This document shows, one piece after another, positions 25,092 to 32,325 of a stretch of 32,325 bases of DNA. A model generated the notes under the pieces. The model was given only the letters and a program-made list of their open reading frames with translations, made no database searches and was not told where the DNA came from. Position numbers and translations under genes: made by a program. Source of the stretch: Myxococcaceae bacterium (GTDB lineage Bacteria; Myxococcota_A; Polyangia; Polyangiales; Ga0077539); assembly GCA_004297725.1 (NCBI GenBank), contig SCUS01000062.1, positions 1-32,325 on the forward strand, read 5' to 3'. Each line of letters starts with the position of its first letter. Position 1 is the first letter of the stretch.

Positions 25092-26210
25092 ATGAAACGC
25101 CAGCACAGCGTGTGGTGGTTGCTGGGGGCCTTGTCGGGCTGTCGCGCCGAGGTCCCGCTGCTGCCCGGTGTCGACGCCTCCGTCGACGCGTCCGCCACCG
25201 TCGACGCACCCGCCACCGTCGACGCACCCGCCTCCGTCGACGCACCCGCCACCGCCGACGCACCCGCTGCCCTCGACGCGCCCGCCTCCCTCGACGCACC
25301 CGCTGCCCTCGACGCACCCGCTGCCTTCGATATCCCCATCGCCTTCGATGTCCCCATCGCCTTCGATGTCCCCGCTGCCGTCGATGTCCCCATCGCCGTC
25401 GATGCACCCGCTGCCATCGATGCCGGTCCCGTCCGTCGTCGCAGCGCCATTGGCGTGTTTCGTCCGAGCGACCGCACCTTCACCCTCGACGTCAACGGCA
25501 ACGACCTCTTCGACGGGTGCGCCGTCGACCGCTGCCTCCCGTCCTTCACGGCCACGGGCGATGTCCCCGTCGTCGGCGACTGGAACGGCTCCGGCCACAC
25601 CGCCGTCGGCACCTATCGCACCAGCGACCGCACCTTCACCCTCGACTTCAACAACAACGGCAGCTTCGACGGCTGCTCCGTCGACCGCTGCATCACCGGC
25701 TTCGGCTCCGTCGGCGACCAGCCCCTCTCCGGCGACTGGGCGGGCAACGGGCGGAGCGCGATCGGCGTCTTCCACCGACCCGAGCGCTCCTTCGGCCTCG
25801 ACCTCAACGGCGACGGCGTCTTCCAGGACTGCGCCGTCGATCGCTGCGTCGGCACCTTCGGCGAGACGGGCGTCACGGCCATCGTGGGCGACTGGGCGGG
25901 AACCGGCCGCAGCGCCGTCGGCATCTTCCGCCCGTCCAACCAGACATGGACGATGGACCGCAACAACAACGGCATCTTCGACGACTGCACCATCGACCGC
26001 TGCACGCCCAACTTCGGCCTCGCGGGCGACCGCCCCGTCGTGGGCGACTGGGCGGGCATCGGGCGATCGTCCATCGGGGTCTTCCGCCCCAGCACCGCGG
26101 GCTGGTCGCTCGACGCCAACGACAACGGCACCTACGACGGCTGCTCCGTCGATCGCTGCGTCGTCGCCTTCGGCCGCTCTGACGACCTCCCCGTCGTGGG
26201 CAACTGGTAG
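25092..26210 (+). CDS. Repeat lipoprotein with Asp-Ala-Pro linker and calcium-loop modules
   Basis: From ATG 25092 the product has 372 residues; GTG 25065 in the same frame would add nine but spoil the short leader. The lipobox ALSGC predicts acylation at Cys17. Residues about 25-112 are a low-complexity linker of six-residue units such as VDAPAT, later VPIAFD. Residues about 115-372 hold roughly five copies of a 46-residue module: an IGVFRPSDRTFTLD-like strand, a D-x-N-x-N/D-G-x-F-D-G-C loop that looks calcium-binding, V-D-R-C, and ending PVVGDWAG. Each module has two cysteines that could pair. The modules recall FG-GAP/VCBS-type propeller blades. I infer a surface-anchored structural or binding protein on a flexible stalk. 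It appears monocistronic, 97 nt before the MoxR gene. Confidence 0.82.
   Translation: MKRQHSVWWLLGALSGCRAEVPLLPGVDASVDASATVDAPATVDAPASVDAPATADAPAALDAPASLDAPAALDAPAAFDIPIAFDVPIAFDVPAAVDVPIAVDAPAAIDAGPVRRRSAIGVFRPSDRTFTLDVNGNDLFDGCAVDRCLPSFTATGDVPVVGDWNGSGHTAVGTYRTSDRTFTLDFNNNGSFDGCSVDRCITGFGSVGDQPLSGDWAGNGRSAIGVFHRPERSFGLDLNGDGVFQDCAVDRCVGTFGETGVTAIVGDWAGTGRSAVGIFRPSNQTWTMDRNNNGIFDDCTIDRCTPNFGLAGDRPVVGDWAGIGRSSIGVFRPSTAGWSLDANDNGTYDGCSVDRCVVAFGRSDDLPVVGNW
25181..25414 (+). repeat. 18-bp minisatellite encoding the lipoprotein stalk
   Basis: Thirteen consecutive in-frame 18-bp units, typified by CGTCGACGCACCCGCCAC and later CTTCGATGTCCCCATCGC, encode the VDAPAx/FDVPIA linker. The first eight and last five units form two sequence classes. 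Unit number probably varies between strains by slippage. Confidence 0.85.
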
Positions 26211-26307
26211 CGCGGTCGCGCGCCTCCCTCTCCGCTCTCCTCGCGAGAATGCGCCGCCTCGCTCCGGCGTTCACCCTGCGCGTCCGGTGCTACCGTGAGG
26301 GCCGTTC

Positions 26308-27261
26308 ATGAGCGCCACCCCTGAAGTCTCCGCCCTGCGCAGCACCGTCGCGGTCCTGCGCGAACGCCTCGCCTCGGTGCTCTCCGGCCGGCCGGAGGCC
26401 ATCGAGCTGCTCCTCGTGGGGGTGCTCTCCGGCGGGCACGTGCTCATCGAGGACGTCCCCGGCGTCGGCAAGACCACCCTGGCTCGCGCCCTCGCCCGCT
26501 GCTTCAACGTCACCTGCACCCGGGTGCAGTTCACCCCCGACCTGCTGCCCTCCGACATCCTCGGCGCGCAGGTGCTCGACCCCCGCGATGGCACCTTCCG
26601 CTTCCACCGCGGCCCCATCTTCACGCACGTGCTGCTCGCCGACGAGATCAACCGCGCGTCGCCCCGCACCCAGAGCGCGCTCCTCGAGGCCATGAACGAG
26701 GGCAGCGCCACCATCGACGGCACCACCCACCAGCTGCCTCAGCCCTTCTTCGTGCTCGCCACGCAGAACCCCATCGAGTCGCAAGGCACCTTCCCCCTGC
26801 CCGACGCCCAGCTCGATCGCTTCATGCTCCGGCTCTCCGTGGGCTACCCCTCGGCCGACCACGAGATCGCGATGCTCTACGCCCGCCAGCGCCGAGACCC
26901 CCTCGACGACCTGCGCCCGGTGGCCGACGGCGACTCGCTCCTGGCGCTCCAGGCCGCCGTGCACGAGGTGCTCGTCCGCGAGCCCGTCGCCCGCTACCTG
27001 CTGCGGGTGGTGACCGCCACCCGAGACCACGCCGACCTCGCGCTCGGGGCCTCCCCCCGAGGGGCGCTCTCGTTCTTCCGGGCCTGCCAGGCGAGGGCGC
27101 TCATCGCGGGTCGGGACCACGTCACGCCCGACGACGTGCAGGCCCTCGCCGCGCCGGTGCTCGCCCACCGGGTGATGCTCACCCCCCAGTCACGCTACGG
27201 CGGAACCTCCCCCGAGCGACTCATCGCCGCCATCGTGAAGGGGGTCGAGGTCCCGGTGTGA
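26308..27261 (+). CDS. MoxR-family AAA+ ATPase
   Basis: The 317-residue protein is a typical MoxR ATPase: Walker A VPGVGKTT (50-57), Walker B LLADEINRA (Asp112, Glu113), sensor 1 ATQNP (Asn154 region), DAQLDRFML and SPRGALSFF. MoxR proteins act as chaperones for assembly or activation of partners encoded next to them, usually VWA or DUF58 proteins. ATG 26308 is preceded by GAGG at 7 nt. Its TGA overlaps the GTG of the DUF58 gene by 4 nt, and the transglutaminase gene follows in the same way. This moxR-DUF58-transglutaminase order is widespread in bacteria, though its exact role remains unclear. Confidence 0.95.
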   Translation: MSATPEVSALRSTVAVLRERLASVLSGRPEAIELLLVGVLSGGHVLIEDVPGVGKTTLARALARCFNVTCTRVQFTPDLLPSDILGAQVLDPRDGTFRFHRGPIFTHVLLADEINRASPRTQSALLEAMNEGSATIDGTTHQLPQPFFVLATQNPIESQGTFPLPDAQLDRFMLRLSVGYPSADHEIAMLYARQRRDPLDDLRPVADGDSLLALQAAVHEVLVREPVARYLLRVVTATRDHADLALGASPRGALSFFRACQARALIAGRDHVTPDDVQALAAPVLAHRVMLTPQSRYGGTSPERLIAAIVKGVEVPV

Positions 27262-28586
27262 AGCCCAAGCGCCGACTGGCCCTCGACGCGGTGGCCGACC
27301 TCGACTTCGAGCGGCTCAACCACGTGCTCATCCCGAGCCGCGCGGAGGACCGCGAGCGCCTCCGACGTTCCCGCACCGGCCGGGTGCTCCTCCCTCTCTT
27401 CCGGCTCTACGAGCGCTTCACCCCCGAAGGGCAGCTCACCGCAGGCCTCGCCCTCCTGGGCACGGTCATCAGCCTCGACGTCGACCGCTCCGACGCCCAC
27501 CTCGTGTGGGCCGCCCTGGTCGGAACCCTCGGGTGCTCCCTCGCGGCGAGCGTCTTCGTCCGGGTCGACGGGGTGGTGCTGACGGTGAGGGTTCCTCCGA
27601 GGGTGGCGGTCGGCGAGGAGGTGGCCTTCGCCATCACGGCGCACAACACCGGCGACCGCGCCCGCACCAGCCTCCGCGTCGACGGCCCCTTCCTCCCCTG
27701 GGACGGCGCCTGGACCCGCGAGCCCCCGGTCATCGCCCGCCTCGCTCCCGGGGCGCAGGAGACGGTCACCTGCCACGCCCGCTTCCGCTCCCGCGGCGAG
27801 CACCACCTCGACACCTTCCGCGTCAGCGCCCTGGTCCCCTTCGGGCTCTGCGAGGGGCCTTCCGTGTACAGCTCCGGCTGCCGCTTCGTGGTGGTGCCCC
27901 CCGTGGCCCGCATCGCCAGCCTCCGCACCCCGACGCTCGCCCGCCACCAGCCCGGCGGGGTGCCTCGGGTCACCAGCACCGGCGAGTCCTTCGATCTCCG
28001 CGGGGTGCGACCCTACCGGCCGGGCGACCCGATCCGCGACCTCCACGCCCGGAGCTGGGCCCGCACCGGCTTCCCGGTGGTGCGCGAATACCAGCAGGAG
28101 TATTTCCGCCGCGTCGCCATCGTGGTCGACCCCGACACCTCCGGCGCCGCGCACCCCGCCGTCCTCGACGCGCTGATCTCCCTGGCCGCGGGCCTCGCCG
28201 CCACCCTCGGCCGCGACGACACCCTGGTCGACCTGGTGATCGTCGGCCGACGTCTTCACGAGCTCAACGCCCACGGGGGTGCGGGCGCCGACCTCCTCGG
28301 CCCCACCCTCGACGTGCTGGCCTGCGTCGACCCTGGACCGCCCCTCGACCCCGACGCCGTGCTCTCCGCGCTGGGTCCCCACGCGGGCCGGCTCTCCGCC
28401 GCCTTCGTGCTCACGGTCTCCCCCTCGGAGAGCCACCAGGGCCTCGGGGCGCGGCTGCGTGCGCTCGGCATCGCCAGCAGGACCCTCGCCGTCTACGACG
28501 CCCGCAAGCCCCGCCCCGAGGCGCCCGGGGACGTGTCGCTCTTCGCCCACGACGCCGTGCTGCGCGGCGAGGCGGTGCACGCGTGA
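27258..28586 (+). CDS. DUF58 domain-containing protein
   Basis: The 442-residue product starts at GTG 27258, inside the moxR stop (GTGA). Two hydrophobic segments near residues 55-100 anchor it in the membrane. An Ig-like strand region (about 105-215) precedes the DUF58 signature: DLRGVRPYRPGDPIRDLHAR followed by VVREYQQEYFRRVAIVVDP (about 235-295). DUF58 regions sit at the start of a VWA-like fold; here the metal-site motif is reduced to VDPDTS. It is the usual membrane partner of MoxR ATPases and is coupled by a 4-nt overlap to the transglutaminase gene downstream. Confidence 0.92.
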   Translation: MKPKRRLALDAVADLDFERLNHVLIPSRAEDRERLRRSRTGRVLLPLFRLYERFTPEGQLTAGLALLGTVISLDVDRSDAHLVWAALVGTLGCSLAASVFVRVDGVVLTVRVPPRVAVGEEVAFAITAHNTGDRARTSLRVDGPFLPWDGAWTREPPVIARLAPGAQETVTCHARFRSRGEHHLDTFRVSALVPFGLCEGPSVYSSGCRFVVVPPVARIASLRTPTLARHQPGGVPRVTSTGESFDLRGVRPYRPGDPIRDLHARSWARTGFPVVREYQQEYFRRVAIVVDPDTSGAAHPAVLDALISLAAGLAATLGRDDTLVDLVIVGRRLHELNAHGGAGADLLGPTLDVLACVDPGPPLDPDAVLSALGPHAGRLSAAFVLTVSPSESHQGLGARLRALGIASRTLAVYDARKPRPEAPGDVSLFAHDAVLRGEAVHA

Positions 28587-30460
28587 GGGCCCGGGCCGTC
28601 CACGGGCTGCCTCCCACGCTCGCGGCCCTCGCGGTGGTGATGGCGACGAGGCAGCCCATCCACGGCGCCTGCCTGCTCGCCGCCGCGGGGCTCACCCTCG
28701 CCGCGGGCCCCGCCTTCGCCCTCGGACCGAGCGCCCAGCGGCTCACCCTGGTCTTCGGCGCGATGCTGGGAGGGGTGCTGGCGGGGCTGCTGGTCCCTTC
28801 GGCGCCGCAGACCCAGACGCTGGGGGGCGTGTGGTGCATCGCGGCGACGGCGCTGGCGATGGCCACGCTGGTGCGGCTGACCTTCGCCCGTCCCGAAGGG
28901 GGGCCGAGGGCGGGCTTCGCGCTCAACGTCCTCACGCTGCTGTCGGTCGGTCAGGTGAGGGCGCACGGGTACTTCCTCCCGATGGCGGCGCTCACCCTCG
29001 GGGCGGGGCTGCTGGCGATGCGCTACGACGACCCGACGCGGCCTCCGTGGAGGCTGCTCGGGGCGCGCGCGAGGGCGGCGGGCGTGGCCATCGGGGCGGG
29101 CGCCCTGGCCTTCACGCTGCTGATGGGCTGGGGGCTGCCGAGGCTACACACGCTGGCGATGCAGCGCTTTCTCCAGGCCTACGGAGAGTCTGCGACGACC
29201 GGGCTCGACGATGCCCTCGAGCTCGGCGCGCTCAGCTCGATGCTGCAGTCCGAGGAGATGGTGCTGCGGGTGTACGGCCGCGGCGTCGACCGGGTGCGAG
29301 GGGCCGTGTACGACCGCTACGACCGGGGGCGGTGGCGCAGCAGCCGGGGTCCGGCGCACACCATCCTCCGGGTCGGAACAGGTCCGCTCCGTCAGCGCGA
29401 CGCAGTGATGGTCGAGCGGGTGGGGGGAGTGCGGGGCTGGGTGATGATCCCGCTTGGGGCGACGGGGCTCTCTACCGAGGAGGGGGCGGTGCGGGTCGAC
29501 CCGCTGGGGGTGGTGCGCTCGATCCCGGGTGATCCTGCGGTGCGGGTGTGGTTCCGGCCCGGGGTGCGCGTGGCGATGGCGCCTTCGCCGCCGGGCGTGG
29601 ACGACCTCTCGGTGCCGGCTGCGATACGGCCGAGGCTCACGGAGATCGCGGAGCGCTTCTCCGCGGGGGCCACGACGCCCTTCGAGCGGGTGGAGCGCAT
29701 CGCCGACGCGCTCCGCACCCGCTACCGCTACGCGCTTCAGTTCGAGCGCACCCCGCGGGTCGACCCGGTGATCGACTTCCTCGACCGGCACCCGCAGGGG
29801 CACTGCGAGTTCTTCGCCTCGTCGCTGGCGCTGCTGGGTCGGGCGGCGGGGGTTCCGACGAGGGTGGTGGGGGGCTATCGGGTGGCCGAGCGCAACCCCC
29901 TGGGGGACTACTTCGTGGTGCGGGAGAAGAACGCCCACGCCTGGGTGGAGGCCTGGGATGTCGCTCGGGGCTGGGTGACGCTCGACGCCACGCCGGAGTC
30001 GGAGGTCCCTCAGAACGTGGGCCACGAGAGCCGCTGGTGGGCCGCGCTGGGCGACGGGCTGGCGGTGATGGCGGGTCAGTCGAAGGACTGGTTCGAGCGG
30101 CGCACCACCGAGCAGCGGCTGGGGGTGGCGCTGGTGCTGCTGGTGGGCTGGCTGGCCTGGCGCACCTGGCGGGCGAGGGGGGAGGCCGCGGAGACGAAGG
30201 CGGCGCTGGCGCAGGAGGGTCCGCTGCCGTGCTGGGAGGCGCTGTCGGCGGCGCTCACGGCGAGGGGCGTGGCGAGGGCGCCGGACGAGACGCTGGAGCG
30301 CTACGCGGCGAGGGTGTCGTCGAGCGACGTGCTGGCGCCGGGGCTGAGGGAGGAGAGCGCGGCGGCGATCCGGGCGTATGCGGCGGTGCGCTACGGGGCG
30401 GAGGGCGACGCGGGGGCGATGGTACGCAAGACGGACGAGGTGGTGCGCTCGCTGCGGTAG
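28583..30460 (+). CDS. Membrane-bound transglutaminase-like protein (TgpA type)
   Basis: GTG 28583 overlaps the DUF58 stop by 4 nt and gives 625 residues; the frame is open further upstream only as a shadow of the DUF58 gene. The N-terminus has about five or six hydrophobic helices within residues 8-195. The periplasmic part contains a transglutaminase core: Cys408 (GHCEFFASSLALLGRAAGVPTR split over two strands), His452 (NAHAWVEAW) and Asp468 (TLDATP), a complete Cys-His-Asp triad. A further helix (about 510-530) precedes a C-terminal helical domain with DUF4129-like character. The family is related to Pseudomonas TgpA; the reaction could be transamidation or proteolysis and its substrate is unknown. 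It ends the MoxR operon. Confidence 0.93.
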   Translation: MRARAVHGLPPTLAALAVVMATRQPIHGACLLAAAGLTLAAGPAFALGPSAQRLTLVFGAMLGGVLAGLLVPSAPQTQTLGGVWCIAATALAMATLVRLTFARPEGGPRAGFALNVLTLLSVGQVRAHGYFLPMAALTLGAGLLAMRYDDPTRPPWRLLGARARAAGVAIGAGALAFTLLMGWGLPRLHTLAMQRFLQAYGESATTGLDDALELGALSSMLQSEEMVLRVYGRGVDRVRGAVYDRYDRGRWRSSRGPAHTILRVGTGPLRQRDAVMVERVGGVRGWVMIPLGATGLSTEEGAVRVDPLGVVRSIPGDPAVRVWFRPGVRVAMAPSPPGVDDLSVPAAIRPRLTEIAERFSAGATTPFERVERIADALRTRYRYALQFERTPRVDPVIDFLDRHPQGHCEFFASSLALLGRAAGVPTRVVGGYRVAERNPLGDYFVVREKNAHAWVEAWDVARGWVTLDATPESEVPQNVGHESRWWAALGDGLAVMAGQSKDWFERRTTEQRLGVALVLLVGWLAWRTWRARGEAAETKAALAQEGPLPCWEALSAALTARGVARAPDETLERYAARVSSSDVLAPGLREESAAAIRAYAAVRYGAEGDAGAMVRKTDEVVRSLR

Positions 30461-30590
30461 CGGCGGGGGAGCGACGGGGCGACCGACCACGCCTACGGAC
30501 GTCGGCTCACCCGGAGCGAGGCGGCTGTCCTCTGGTCTCATTTCTGACGGTGGGGCGTTGGCTTCTGGGCCCCCTTCCCCGCTGCCGCGC

Positions 30591-30617
30591 GCCCTCCCCC
30601 CGCCTCGGGGGGAGGGC
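30591..30617. terminator. REP-like GC hairpin, left inner arm
   Basis: GCCCTCCCCCCG and CGGGGGGAGGGC pair around a CCT loop. It lies 131 nt after the transglutaminase stop and could block or terminate transcription from both sides. TTT follows the stem (30618-30620). Confidence 0.45.
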
Positions 30618-30694
30618 TTTGGGGATCGAAGACTGGTGCTCGAACTGGTACCGCGGAAGTCCTCCAGTACGACTCTACTCTCGCAGACTTCGGA

Positions 30695-30721
30695 GCCCTC
30701 CCCCCGAGGCGGGGGGAGGGC
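30695..30721. terminator. REP-like GC hairpin, right inner arm
   Basis: GCCCTCCCCCCG and CGGGGGGAGGGC pair around an AGG loop, a mirror of the left hairpin. It is 121 nt downstream of the DUF3626 stop in the direction of that gene. Confidence 0.45.
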
Positions 30722-30841
30722 GCGCGGCAGCGGGGAAGGGGGCCCAGAAGCCAACGCCCCCACCGTCAGAAATGAGACCAGAGGACAGCCGCTTCGCTCC
30801 GGGTGAGCCGACGTCCGTAGGCGTGGTCGCCGCCCGCCGGG

Positions 30842-31726
30842 TCAGAGCGGCTCGGGGGCGCCGAAGCGGGCGAGGCAGTGCCAGAGGCGCTTGAGGGCCT
30901 GCTCATCGTGGTGGCCGGTGCGAGCGGCATCCCCGATGATCCGGGGATCGAGCCAGCCATCGCGCGCCAGCACCAGGCCCAGCGCCACGTACTCGGGTCC
31001 ACGGTAGTCCGGGTGGCGCTCCAGCTCCTCCGTGCTCAGACGGAAGCCGGGGTGCCACTCGACGGGGCATCCCAACGCACCGGCCGCTCGCTCGACCTCG
31101 GTGTCGCGGTAACAGACATCGAGCACGAGCGCCTCCACGTCTCTCGCGAGCTCCAGCGGCCCGTGGATCTGGGCCTCGACATAGTCGTCCAGCGCGTCCT
31201 CCGCCGGGGTCGCCGCAGCCAGCGCGAGGAGGGCGGAGCCGCGGGCCGCGACGCCGAAGTTCGCCGGCTCGTAGTAGCTGTCGGGGTGGCAGAAGGTCGT
31301 CCGGGCGAGCGCCTCCGGCCTGAGCCGCAGGTGGGCCGAGCCGAAGCGGGCCGAGGCCCCGTGGGGCAGGCGGCGGAAGTTCAACGCCCCGTACTTCGGT
31401 CGCTCCGAAGGGGGGGCATGATCGTAGGCGCCGCCGAAGATGCGGCTCTCCCAGAGCCAGCGGCTGCCGCCAGGGTGCGCCGTCAACGCTCCATTGCCGG
31501 TCCCCGTCTCGAACTGGGAACGATAGAAGCCGTCACGCGCCATCCCATCGAGGATGGGGCGCCCTGATGCCAGGCGGTCTGGATGGAAGTTGATCGTGAC
31601 GCGCAGCGAGCCATCGAGGGGATCGCCCTGGGAGAGCGCGGTCACGTGGGCGAGCGCGCGCTCCATGGGAGAGGCTGGCGACTTCGGGGTCATGGGAGCG
31701 GTCGGCACCATCGGCATGTTAGCCAC
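30842..31726 (-). CDS. DUF3626 domain-containing protein
   Basis: The 294-residue product matches the DUF3626 family by a run of motifs: VTINFHPDR (about 43-51), DGFYRSQFETGTGNGAL, ESRIFGGAYD, RPKYGALNFRR, RFGSAHLRL and RTTFCHPDSYYEP (to about 155). The C-terminal half includes an EALVLDVCYRD strand and PEYVALGLVLARDG. Its biochemical activity is not known to me. GTG 31726 is the longest start and lies 1 nt after the stop of the small upstream gene (TGATGTG), which suggests coupled translation; internal ATGs at residues 4, 6, 12 and 21 are alternatives, and the first 20 residues look unstructured. No signal peptide is visible. The two genes lie between two large inverted repeats, so they may form an accessory module. 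Confidence 0.8.
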   Translation of the reverse strand: MANMPMVPTAPMTPKSPASPMERALAHVTALSQGDPLDGSLRVTINFHPDRLASGRPILDGMARDGFYRSQFETGTGNGALTAHPGGSRWLWESRIFGGAYDHAPPSERPKYGALNFRRLPHGASARFGSAHLRLRPEALARTTFCHPDSYYEPANFGVAARGSALLALAAATPAEDALDDYVEAQIHGPLELARDVEALVLDVCYRDTEVERAAGALGCPVEWHPGFRLSTEELERHPDYRGPEYVALGLVLARDGWLDPRIIGDAARTGHHDEQALKRLWHCLARFGAPEPL

Positions 31727-31727
31727 A

Positions 31728-31997
31728 TCACGGTTGACCCATCGATCCCTCTCCGCGGATGAAGAACCGAGCCAACTTCAGGAGAGAGTCCTGCTCACTC
31801 GGGGTCGAACCAACAGGAGCCAGTCGGTCCAGGAGCAGCGGGGCGAGCCACCGCCACAACTGAACCTCCTTGACCAGGTGCTTGAGGTCAACATCGCCCG
31901 CTGCCCGCGCGCGGGCCAGGAGTTCCTCAACCGCCGTGCTGGAGAGCCGTGGTGCACCAAAGTCTTCGAGGAACTCTTCTTCGATCTCGTCGCTCAC
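31728..31997 (-). CDS. Small 89-aa acidic protein upstream of DUF3626
   Basis: I place the start at GTG 31997, which has a good SD (GGAG, 5 nt spacing) and gives 89 residues; the frame is open upstream to 32267 but that part is Arg/Pro-rich and reads through an inverted repeat. The sequence is acidic at the N-terminus (SDEIEEEFLEDFG) and mainly helical after that (TAVEELLARARAAGDVDLKH, WRWLAPLLLDRLAP). No family is recognised. Its TGA is 1 nt before the GTG of the DUF3626 gene, so the two are surely cotranscribed. It could be a partner, regulator or antidote of the DUF3626 protein, but nothing in the sequence proves this. Confidence 0.65.
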   Translation of the reverse strand: MSDEIEEEFLEDFGAPRLSSTAVEELLARARAAGDVDLKHLVKEVQLWRWLAPLLLDRLAPVGSTPSEQDSLLKLARFFIRGEGSMGQP

Positions 31998-32136
31998 AGT
32001 GCTCCTATCCGGCCAACGGCACGCCGGTCTGCCGCCGCAGCGGTGAAGTCGAGCTGGCGGCGAGCAGGGTAGCAGCGGTCGGCACCACCGGCTTGTTAGA
32101 GCGTTCGTCCAACGGACTTGGTACGCCGCGGTCGGC

Positions 32137-32325
32137 CCCCTCACCGCGCTGCCGCGCGCCCTCACCCCCGCGGAGCGGGGGCAAGGGCTTGATCGACTGA
32201 GAGGAAACGATGAATCGGGCCCGTGGATCCGCCCCGACCTGCCAGTTCGAGCACCACCCGAACCCATCGCAGAGCCCTTGCCCCCGCTCCGCGGGGGTGA
32301 GGGCGCGCGGCAGCGCGGTGAGGGG
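32137..32325. repeat. REPIN-like inverted repeat with perfect 53-bp arms (right side cut by window edge)
   Basis: Bases 32137-32189 are the exact reverse complement of 32273-32325, enclosing 83 bp (32190-32272). Each arm contains an internal hairpin around CCCCCGC-GGA-GCGGGGG. The core GCTGCCGCGCGCCCTC (32148-32163, complement 32299-32314) also occurs in the 30484 element (30581-30596, complement 30716-30731). The arms may extend beyond the window. The stretch 31998-32136 before it holds no gene and probably carries the promoter of the small gene. Confidence 0.88.

Larger units (their letters stand above)
30484..30829. repeat. 346-bp element with 135-bp, nearly identical inverted arms
   Basis: Left arm 30484-30617 and right arm 30695-30829 are reverse complements with only one substitution and one single-base indel. 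They enclose 77 bp of unique sequence (30618-30694). The inner end of each arm is itself a hairpin (30591-30617 and 30695-30721; 12-bp stem, GCCCTCCCCCCG type, 3-nt loop). The element fills most of the 381-bp gap between the convergent transglutaminase and DUF3626 genes; no gene is seen in it. Its inner half matches the REPIN-like repeat at 32137; its outer half does not. No clear target duplication is visible. Confidence 0.92.

Noticed and set aside
26211..26307. Possible inverted repeat GGTAGC...GCTACC around the gap before moxR
   Set aside because: Only six bases pair across about 85 bp, expected by chance in such sequence.
27506..28582. Upstream extension of the transglutaminase frame
   Set aside because: Out-of-frame reading of the DUF58 gene; the GTGA overlap at 28583 fits operon style.
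31998..32267. N-terminal extension of the 89-residue gene to 179 residues
   Set aside because: The extra part is Arg/Pro/Ser-rich, runs into the 32137 inverted repeat, and a good SD marks GTG 31997.

Overview
The window is very GC-rich DNA with dense, mostly operonic coding. It carries proteins typical of predatory or social Myxococcota: a cysteine-rich tandem-repeat lipoprotein of the Myxococcus type, lipoproteins with Asp/Ala-rich linkers after the lipobox, large multidomain Ser/Thr kinases and paired bacterial lipoxygenases. I infer a Myxococcota chromosome, probably Polyangiales/Sandaracinaceae-like; that rank rests on gene content only. No tRNA, rRNA, CRISPR array, phage gene or intact transposase gene was seen.

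Layout. 1-126 is the 3' end of a secreted-protein gene, facing a BrkB/YihY membrane protein gene (213-1136, minus) across a strong hairpin. 1247-9918 (plus) is a tight four-gene surface cluster: a cysteine-rich repeat/propeller lipoprotein, a BNR/Ycf48-like propeller lipoprotein, a TonB-dependent receptor and an unrecognised lipoprotein. It looks like an outer-membrane uptake or adhesion unit, but no inner-membrane transporter is present.

From 22209 down to 9946 (minus) four genes run head to tail: a Clp-like double AAA+ protein whose C-terminus resembles the N-terminal (PCRF) part of class-I peptide chain release factors; two tandem lipoxygenases; and a 1762-residue protein combining a kinase, an AAA ATPase, a GAF domain and a class III nucleotide cyclase. 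The lipoxygenases and the kinase/cyclase are 27-30 bp apart and almost certainly cotranscribed, suggesting a link between fatty-acid oxidation and signalling. A small soluble Ser/Thr kinase diverges from the Clp-like gene only 45 bp away.

23277-24860 (minus) is glutamine-dependent NAD+ synthetase. A 90-bp near-palindrome separates it from a divergent repeat lipoprotein (25092-26210). 26308-30460 (plus) is a MoxR / DUF58 / transglutaminase operon with 4-nt overlaps. The last part is a two-gene minus-strand unit (89-aa protein plus DUF3626 protein) flanked on both sides by large REPIN-like inverted repeats that share a 16-nt core; one has 135-bp arms that are almost identical.

Most unusual items: the Clp-like/PCRF fusion with lost pore loops, the lipoxygenase pair in which one member has a disturbed iron site, the inverted-repeat elements, and several genes whose start codon lies 7-9 nt after a TATnnT box, suggesting leaderless mRNAs.
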